Origin: Porticoccaceae bacterium UBA1117
Lineage (GTDB): Bacteria > Pseudomonadota > Gammaproteobacteria > Pseudomonadales > Porticoccaceae
Reading direction: 5' to 3'
DNA length: 11,162 nucleotides
Assembly (NCBI GenBank): GCA_002313335.1
Contig: DCBC01000019.1
Span: forward strand, 4,999 to 16,160
The stretch's first letter is position 1. Every line of letters starts with the position of its first letter. Made by a program: the position numbers and the translations under genes. The notes beneath the pieces are model-generated. The model saw only the letters and a program-made list of their open reading frames with translations. It was not told where the DNA came from and did no database searches. Below, piece after piece: positions 5,967 through 11,162 of the stretch.

Positions 5967-7850
5967 CTAATTTTTCGCACCCATAAAGGTTGGCTTTACT
6001 GGAGCGGGCAGATGCGTCTCCTGCTCACAGCGGTCACGAATTTCCTCTAGATCCCCTCCAAAATTAAACAGCGATGGCTCTCCAGCCGCAGCTTTTAATT
6101 CCGCGCGTAATGTCTGCGTGGCACCAGAATCAACTGTTCCATCAGTATTTATTACCACACCATAACGTTTGGCTCCTTCAGGACTGACAAGTCGGCGTGC
6201 CACATCTTGTTTGACTAGGTCTGGATCACGAGCAAATGGATCGCCCCAGCCACCGCCACCCCATGTATTAAAATACAGAAGATCGCCGGTTTTAACTTTG
6301 ACCCCCTCGACCTTTGCAGGAAGCCACTGTTCAGAGCCGTCGCATCGAACAATTCGTTTGGTTGATCTCAAACCCGTTTCTCCGCCTAAGACACCCCAGG
6401 GATAAGTGAGCCAGCGATCATCATGAATACCCACCTCTCCATCGCAGAGAAAGCGATAGGCAACTGTTAGGCCGTTTCCACCACGATGCAATCCGGCTCC
6501 ACCCGAATCTGGAATCGTTTCATAGCGCTCAACTCTTAGCGGAAAGTAGGACTCAATAAATTCATTCGGCACATTAGTAAAACCTGGCCATAGCGAGTGT
6601 CCGTCAGGACCATCACCAATGGGGCGTCCTGGGATACCACCAAATCCAATTTGAAATAACTGAAACCATTCATCGCCTTTTCCAGGCCGAGTGTCATAAC
6701 CAGAAAAGAACAAGTGTGGTGAGTCAGAAAAACCGGCGGCATTCAACATCATCTCAGGAGCGCCCATACCAAGGAGAGCACCGAGGACATCGAATATGCG
6801 GCCCAACGCATGAGTTCTGCCTGATAGGGCCGCTGGATAATTGGGCTTTAACAATGTTCCCTGTGGAATACGCACATCAACTAAGTCATAAAATCCATCA
6901 TTAAAGACAATTTGTGGATCAACAACATTAATGGTGAATGAACCAAAGAACATTTTGAACATATCTTCATTCAAGAAGAAATTGACCGAGCTCTGAGCTT
7001 GAGGATCAGTGCCGGCAAAATCAAAAATCGCCTTATCCCCTTCTCTCCACATGGTGCACTTAATTTTATAGGGGCCCATTCCCATGCCGTCGTCGCATAG
7101 ATAATCTTCAAATACACGAGGTTCTTCAGGAATAAACATGCCAATAATATGTTTCATAGCGTCAAAGTTGCGCTTCAACATAATATCCATAGTTGAGAAA
7201 AGTACGTCATCACCAAAGCGGACTGCTAGCTCTACACAGCGCTTGGCTGCTGTATTACAAGCCGCAACCAGTGCATTTAAATCAAACCGGTTCCACTGTG
7301 GGGTACGCACATTGTGTAAAATCAATTCCAATAGGTCGGACTGTAAAACGCCTTTTTTATACAATTTAGTGGGCGGGATACGAATCCCCTCTTGGAAGAT
7401 AGTAGTCGCCTCAATAGGTATTGATCCTGGTACCATGCCGCCGTTGTCTGACATATGTCCGAACATTGCTGACCAAGCGATGTGCCGCCCATCTTTAAAT
7501 ACTGGTACCAAAACTACCCAATCAGGCAAGTGAGAGACAGCCGCATTACACATATAGGGATCGTTAGTGAGAATAATATCTCCCTCTTCGATCTCATCAT
7601 CATAGGCCTCTAAAAATGGCCCTATAAATGAGCCAAATTGGCCTACTACCATTTTTCCGTTTTTATCAGCAATCATGGGAAAGCAATCGCCCTGCTCTCG
7701 AATACCCGGGGACATAGCGGTTCTAAACATTACCGCATCCATCTCCTCACGTGCATTGCGGAGTGCATTTTCGATGATATCAACAGTGACGCCATCAACA
7801 GCAATATGCGCTAGAGTTTTATTGTTAGTCTCTAATAGTCTTGCAGGCAT
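5967..7850 (-). CDS. hyuB: Hydantoinase B / oxoprolinase-family subunit (HyuB)
   Basis: A 627-residue HyuB-family protein, the partner of HyuA in ATP-dependent opening of cyclic amides such as N-methylhydantoin or 5-oxoproline. Family blocks in order: FRTAMSPGIREQGDCFPMI (42-60), NDPYMCNAAVSHLPD (96-110), MFGHMSDNGGMVPGS (129-143), FDFAGTDPQAQSSVNF (276-291), the GGAGLHRGGNG turn (450-460) and GGGGWGDPFARDP (531-543). It ends with a YGVVINTDGTVD segment and a tail reading FNFGGDLEEIRDRCEQET, in the style of stand-alone HyuB proteins. Oxoprolinase fuses A and B domains in one chain; here they are separate. Translation is probably coupled to hyuA: only two bases separate the genes and the AAGGAGG site (7866-7860) lies in the last hyuA codons. 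No acetone-carboxylase gamma subunit is seen, which argues for hydrolase rather than carboxylase activity. The substrate is not determined by sequence. Confidence 0.92.
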   Translation of the reverse strand: MPARLLETNNKTLAHIAVDGVTVDIIENALRNAREEMDAVMFRTAMSPGIREQGDCFPMIADKNGKMVVGQFGSFIGPFLEAYDDEIEEGDIILTNDPYMCNAAVSHLPDWVVLVPVFKDGRHIAWSAMFGHMSDNGGMVPGSIPIEATTIFQEGIRIPPTKLYKKGVLQSDLLELILHNVRTPQWNRFDLNALVAACNTAAKRCVELAVRFGDDVLFSTMDIMLKRNFDAMKHIIGMFIPEEPRVFEDYLCDDGMGMGPYKIKCTMWREGDKAIFDFAGTDPQAQSSVNFFLNEDMFKMFFGSFTINVVDPQIVFNDGFYDLVDVRIPQGTLLKPNYPAALSGRTHALGRIFDVLGALLGMGAPEMMLNAAGFSDSPHLFFSGYDTRPGKGDEWFQLFQIGFGGIPGRPIGDGPDGHSLWPGFTNVPNEFIESYFPLRVERYETIPDSGGAGLHRGGNGLTVAYRFLCDGEVGIHDDRWLTYPWGVLGGETGLRSTKRIVRCDGSEQWLPAKVEGVKVKTGDLLYFNTWGGGGWGDPFARDPDLVKQDVARRLVSPEGAKRYGVVINTDGTVDSGATQTLRAELKAAAGEPSLFNFGGDLEEIRDRCEQETHLPAPVKPTFMGAKN

Positions 7851-7852
7851 GA

Positions 7853-9934
7853 TTATTTGCCTCCTTTTGCTAATGAAGCTTTGGGATTGATTAGCAGATT
7901 GCCAAAGTCGTCGACCACCGCTACATAGCCGGGTAGTACGACCGTGGTGGAATCCATCTCACCAACAATGGCTGGCCCTGGAATCTCCAGTCCGACATTT
8001 AATTTACTGCGGTCATAAATGTTGGCATCGTACCAATCGCCTTCATAGTAAAAGCGGCTAGCGAGAATTTTACACTCGTCCAAGCTCAATCCAGTTTGAC
8101 CAATCTGACGCTCGGCAATCGCTTTTGCTTTGGCTTTGGCAACAGCACGAATCATTAATATTTCGTGGCCATCATCTAATTTAAAGGTGAACAGCTGCTC
8201 ATGCTCAGCATCAAACTGGTCGGTTAGCAGCGCAACGCCACTTTGCATAAGCTCAGCATCGGTGAAGTCGATCGTGATTTGAAAGGCCTGCCCAGCATAG
8301 CGAAGGTCTGCCTGATAGGTAATTTCATGCTCAGATGCAGGAATATTGTCCTTTAGGAGCGCATCACCCGCTCGAGTTTGCAGTTCATGCAGATCCTCAG
8401 CTAACTGCGCATCAGTAAGATCATTCGCCATGGTTAGATAGGTGCGTGCCGCTTCATCCTGAACCTGAGTGGTAGCATCACCGTAGGCACACAATACACC
8501 TGGGCCAGGTGGAATGATTACTGGCCAAGCATCGGTTAATACACCTAACGCATTGGCATGCAATGGACCGGCACCTCCAAAGCCTACTAAAGCAAAGTCA
8601 CGAGGATCATAGCCCTGCTCTACTGAGACCAAGCGCAGCGCGCCAAACATAGATTCATTGACGATTTTAATAACACCTTCCGCCGCCGCCATAAGATCAA
8701 TACCCATAGCATCCGCCAGTGTCTGAATAGCGGTGACTGAAGCATCGCGATTGATCTCCATCTTGCCACCCAACTGCACGTCAGAGGGCAAATAACCCAG
8801 CACAACATTAGCGTCACAAACGGTAGGTTGCTCACCCCCTTTTTTATAACAGGCTGGGCCAGGAACAGCACCCGCAGACTCAGGGCCGACTCGCAGTGCC
8901 TTGGTCAGTTCCGGTACAAAGGCAATAGAGCCACCGCCTGCACCGACCGTCCGCACATCTACTGAGGGGGCACGCACGCGTACATCGGCAACAATTGTTT
9001 CCCGCCTCACCCGAGCGCGTGAATTCTGAATTAGCGCAACGTCTGTTGAAGTACCGCCCATATCAAATGTTAAAATATTGTCGTAACCTGCGCGGCTACA
9101 AAAATAGATAGCCCCGGAGACACCTCCAGCAGGACCGGACATCAGCATATTGACGGGTGATTCAGCTGAAGCACGCGCCGAGGCTAGTCCGCCATCGGAC
9201 CGTAAAATAGACAATTGTGTATCTGCACCCATCTTATCTTCCAAGGCCGCCTGTAAATTACTAACATAGCTTGCAACTTCTGGCCGTACGTAAGAATTAA
9301 CTACGGTGGTCTCTGTGCGCTCATATTCCTGCATCTCCGGAACAACGTCGCTAGAGATTGAAATCGGCGTATCCGTAAAAATTTCCGCGGCGATCTCACT
9401 AGCACGCTGCTCGTGAGTGCTATTGATATAGGCATTGATAAAGCAAATGGTTAGAGCTTCGACCTGACCGGTAGCATGCAATGTTTTTAGATCTTTGCGC
9501 AGCTGATCTTCATCTAGGTCTCTTACCACAGTGCCATCGGCACCAATTCGTTCATGCGCCCCAATGGTTAATTCCAACGGCGCTAATAACGGTTTTTTAA
9601 CGAAACTTACCCAACCACCTAGGCCTCCTGGACAAAAAGATCTTGCTACCTGCAAGGTATCCTCGAATCCAGAGGTGGTGACCAGACCCACCTTAGCACC
9701 ACGGCCTGTCAATACGGCATTAGTAGCCACTGTTGTACCGTGCATTACTCGACTAATATCTGCAGGGTTAACCCCAGATTCATCGCATATACTGGCAATG
9801 CCGTTGAGCACTCCAATAGATGAATCTTTTGGCGTAGAAGGTACCTTAGCGGTATGAGTCGCTCCTGTATTTTCGTTAATAAGCAAGAGGTCTGTAAACG
9901 TTCCTCCTACATCTACTCCTAATCTGTAGCTCAT
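7853..9934 (-). CDS. hyuA: Hydantoinase A / oxoprolinase-family ATP-binding subunit (HyuA)
   Basis: A 693-residue HyuA-family subunit with the sugar-kinase/actin-like ATPase fold. Visible motifs: phosphate-binding DVGGTFTD (8-15), MHGTTVATNAVL (64-75), ERTETTVVNSY (205-215), MSGPAGG (265-271), the second phosphate motif FDMGGTSTD (290-298), GAGGGS (331-336), GPESAGAVPGPACY (350-363), GFGGAGPLHA (451-460) and RYAGQ (545-549). Length and order match complete family members, so it appears intact. With HyuB it should activate a cyclic amide carbonyl using ATP and hydrolyse the ring in the cytoplasm. The ATG at 9934 has GGAGA about six bases upstream. A 64-base gap follows the lyase-like gene, with no terminator seen, consistent with one operon. 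N-methylhydantoinase is the best-known activity of such separate A/B pairs, but oxoprolinase-like or carboxylase-like chemistry cannot be excluded. Confidence 0.93.
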   Translation of the reverse strand: MSYRLGVDVGGTFTDLLLINENTGATHTAKVPSTPKDSSIGVLNGIASICDESGVNPADISRVMHGTTVATNAVLTGRGAKVGLVTTSGFEDTLQVARSFCPGGLGGWVSFVKKPLLAPLELTIGAHERIGADGTVVRDLDEDQLRKDLKTLHATGQVEALTICFINAYINSTHEQRASEIAAEIFTDTPISISSDVVPEMQEYERTETTVVNSYVRPEVASYVSNLQAALEDKMGADTQLSILRSDGGLASARASAESPVNMLMSGPAGGVSGAIYFCSRAGYDNILTFDMGGTSTDVALIQNSRARVRRETIVADVRVRAPSVDVRTVGAGGGSIAFVPELTKALRVGPESAGAVPGPACYKKGGEQPTVCDANVVLGYLPSDVQLGGKMEINRDASVTAIQTLADAMGIDLMAAAEGVIKIVNESMFGALRLVSVEQGYDPRDFALVGFGGAGPLHANALGVLTDAWPVIIPPGPGVLCAYGDATTQVQDEAARTYLTMANDLTDAQLAEDLHELQTRAGDALLKDNIPASEHEITYQADLRYAGQAFQITIDFTDAELMQSGVALLTDQFDAEHEQLFTFKLDDGHEILMIRAVAKAKAKAIAERQIGQTGLSLDECKILASRFYYEGDWYDANIYDRSKLNVGLEIPGPAIVGEMDSTTVVLPGYVAVVDDFGNLLINPKASLAKGGK

Positions 9935-9998
9935 TTTTATCTCCGAACTATTTTCAATACCGTGAATGTGTTTGTTCTATATCTACTGCTAACAGCGA

Positions 9999-10916
9999 TT
10001 AACTCGCCTGCTTGATTAAATGTCCCTGCAACCAAGCTTTGGCTCGTCCTCCCGGTGCTGTTCCCGTCAATGCCTGAGCCAAGTCAGAGGCCTGCATTAA
10101 TTTGTTTAAGTCGATGCCTGTCTCATAACCCATCTGCTGCAACATCATTGCAATATCATCTGTCGCGACATTACCTGATGCACCAGGCGCAAATGGGCAA
10201 CCGCCCAGTCCTGCAATGGAACTATCAAAACGTCGAATGCCTGACTCTAGGGCTGCATAAACATTTGCCAAGCCCATAGCTCGAGTATCATGAAAATGGC
10301 AACCCAGTTTTTCGGCTCCATGACGTCTAACTAAAGGTGCACACAATTCTCGTACCTGCTGAGGATTTGCAGCACCGATGGTGTCGGCTAAGACCACTTG
10401 ATCAGCACCGGCTTCCAGAAATTTTGCAACAAGTTGAGTCACCGTTGATTGCGCAGTGGAACCATCAAAGGGACAGGTAAATGCAACGGCAATAGTGGCT
10501 ATAACTTTTATGCCATCTTCCTTTGCCAATACCAGAATATCTAAGGTCACCGCCTCAGTTTCGGCCATGCTCATAGAGGCATTTTTTTGTGCCATACCTT
10601 CGCTGCCATAGAGCACCATGGTGACTGTTTTGGCACCGGCATCACGGGCTAACTCGTAACCTTTCATGTTGGGAATAAGCGCAACTGTTGGCGTGGCGAA
10701 TCCATCACACCTGAGTCCAGAAAAGACCTGTTCGGTAGATGCCATGGCAGGGACCGCTTTGGGTGATACAAAACTACCGACTTCTATTTGTGGAACACCC
10801 GCCGCCGCAATTGCCTTTACCAATTCAATACGTTGTTCAACGGATAGTATTTTTTGCTGGTTTTGTAATCCATCTCGTGGACCCACATCAGTTATAACAA
10901 CGCGTCGAGCTGTCAT
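9999..10916 (-). CDS. HMG-CoA-lyase-family (DRE-TIM) enzyme
   Basis: A 305-residue TIM-barrel lyase that cleaves 3-hydroxy-3-methylglutaryl-CoA or a related 3-hydroxyacyl-CoA to acetyl-CoA plus a ketoacid. The metal and catalytic residues of the family are all present: Arg14-Asp15 in DVGPRDGLQN, His207 and His209 in LGCHFHDTR, Cys240 in the flexible loop GGCPFAPGASGN, and Asn249. Their spacing matches human HMG-CoA lyase (R41, D42, H233, H235, C266, N275). The gene overlaps the stop of the CoA-transferase gene by four bases (ATGA), with GGGGAT about seven bases before the start, indicating coupled translation. The pairing suggests a thioester made by the transferase is cleaved here. Whether the substrate is HMG-CoA itself or a relative such as a citramalyl- or hydroxyglutaryl-type CoA cannot be told from sequence. 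Confidence 0.9.
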   Translation of the reverse strand: MTARRVVITDVGPRDGLQNQQKILSVEQRIELVKAIAAAGVPQIEVGSFVSPKAVPAMASTEQVFSGLRCDGFATPTVALIPNMKGYELARDAGAKTVTMVLYGSEGMAQKNASMSMAETEAVTLDILVLAKEDGIKVIATIAVAFTCPFDGSTAQSTVTQLVAKFLEAGADQVVLADTIGAANPQQVRELCAPLVRRHGAEKLGCHFHDTRAMGLANVYAALESGIRRFDSSIAGLGGCPFAPGASGNVATDDIAMMLQQMGYETGIDLNKLMQASDLAQALTGTAPGGRAKAWLQGHLIKQAS

Positions 10917-11162
10917 CGAATGATCCCCATTACTTTCATTTGTGAAATTTTTTCTTCGCTTAGACCTAATAGCTGAGTCATGACTTCATCGGTATGCTGC
11001 CCGAGTGTGGGTGCTGGAGAAAATATCTCATCGGCGTTTCGCGACAACTTAATCGGGTTACCAGGCCCTTTGGTAGAGCGGCCATTAGGATGATGTAAGT
11101 CGACGACCATGTTGCGGTGTAATACCTGAGTATCAGAGAGTGCCTGACTGAGACTATTTACT
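10913..11162 (-). CDS. CaiB/BaiF-type (family III) CoA-transferase, C-terminal part
   Basis: Only the last 82 residues are inside the window; the gene continues past the right edge. They begin VNSLSQALSDTQVLHRNMVV, followed by DLHHPNGRSTKGPGNPIKLS, PAPTLGQHTDEV and LLGLSEEKISQMKVMGIIR. This is the typical ending of family III CoA-transferases, which have a PG-PIKLS stretch, a P-LG-HT-EV block and a final LLGLS...GII helix. Such enzymes move CoA between carboxylic acids such as carnitine, formate/oxalate, itaconate-type or aromatic acids. The catalytic Asp lies in the N-terminal half and is not visible. The TGA stop overlaps the ATG of the HMG-CoA-lyase-like gene, so the two are co-translated and probably act in sequence. 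The substrate is unknown. Confidence 0.85.
   Translation of the reverse strand, partial: VNSLSQALSDTQVLHRNMVVDLHHPNGRSTKGPGNPIKLSRNADEIFSPAPTLGQHTDEVMTQLLGLSEEKISQMKVMGIIR

Noticed and set aside
5967..9934. Acetone- or acetophenone-carboxylase subunits as an alternative reading of HyuA/HyuB
   Set aside because: No gamma-like small subunit is nearby and the lengths and tails fit stand-alone hydantoinase-type pairs better; kept only as a minor alternative.
1..11162. Mobile elements, CRISPR arrays, tRNA or rRNA genes, frameshifted genes
   Set aside because: No transposase, terminal repeats, regularly spaced repeats, RNA-gene-like sequence or broken frames were seen.

Overview
The window looks like a catabolic/accessory stretch of a Gram-negative, probably marine gammaproteobacterial chromosome. 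This is inferred from a sphingomonad-type TonB-dependent receptor with a signal peptide and C-terminal Phe, purple-bacterial style Shine-Dalgarno sites, moderate base composition and marked AT-rich gaps. No mobile element, tRNA, rRNA or CRISPR array was seen. Both window edges cut through genes.

Layout, left to right. (1) Positions 1-825 hold a leftward run of small membrane proteins: a 161-residue multi-helix protein with four membrane histidines, a possible 39-residue protein, and the start of another hydrophobic protein that leaves the window. (2) Positions 913-2640 hold a divergent pair: a leftward zinc-independent MDR (quinone-oxidoreductase-like) enzyme with a strong intrinsic terminator, and a rightward HxlR-family regulator. 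The gap between them carries a clear inverted repeat whose two arms each cover one candidate -10 element. (3) Positions 2663-3277 hold a leftward isochorismatase-fold cysteine hydrolase, closest by motif to N-carbamoylsarcosine amidohydrolase. (4) Positions 3301-11162 hold a leftward cluster, read in transcription order: CaiB/BaiF-type CoA-transferase (5' end outside the window), HMG-CoA-lyase-family enzyme (4-base ATGA overlap), HyuA, HyuB (2-base gap, ribosome site inside the end of hyuA), TonB-dependent receptor, then a strong terminator just before the cysteine hydrolase.

How the genes may work together (inference). HyuA and HyuB form an ATP-dependent amidohydrolase of the hydantoinase/oxoprolinase type that opens a cyclic amide. 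The cysteine hydrolase could remove a carbamoyl group from the opened product, as in the N-methylhydantoin to N-carbamoylsarcosine to sarcosine route. The CoA-transferase and HMG-CoA-lyase-like enzyme could activate and cleave a carboxylic acid skeleton, and the outer-membrane receptor could import the substrate. The last two enzymes are not part of the known N-methylhydantoin route, so the real substrate is open. The MDR/HxlR pair looks like a separate, electrophile- or metabolite-responsive unit.
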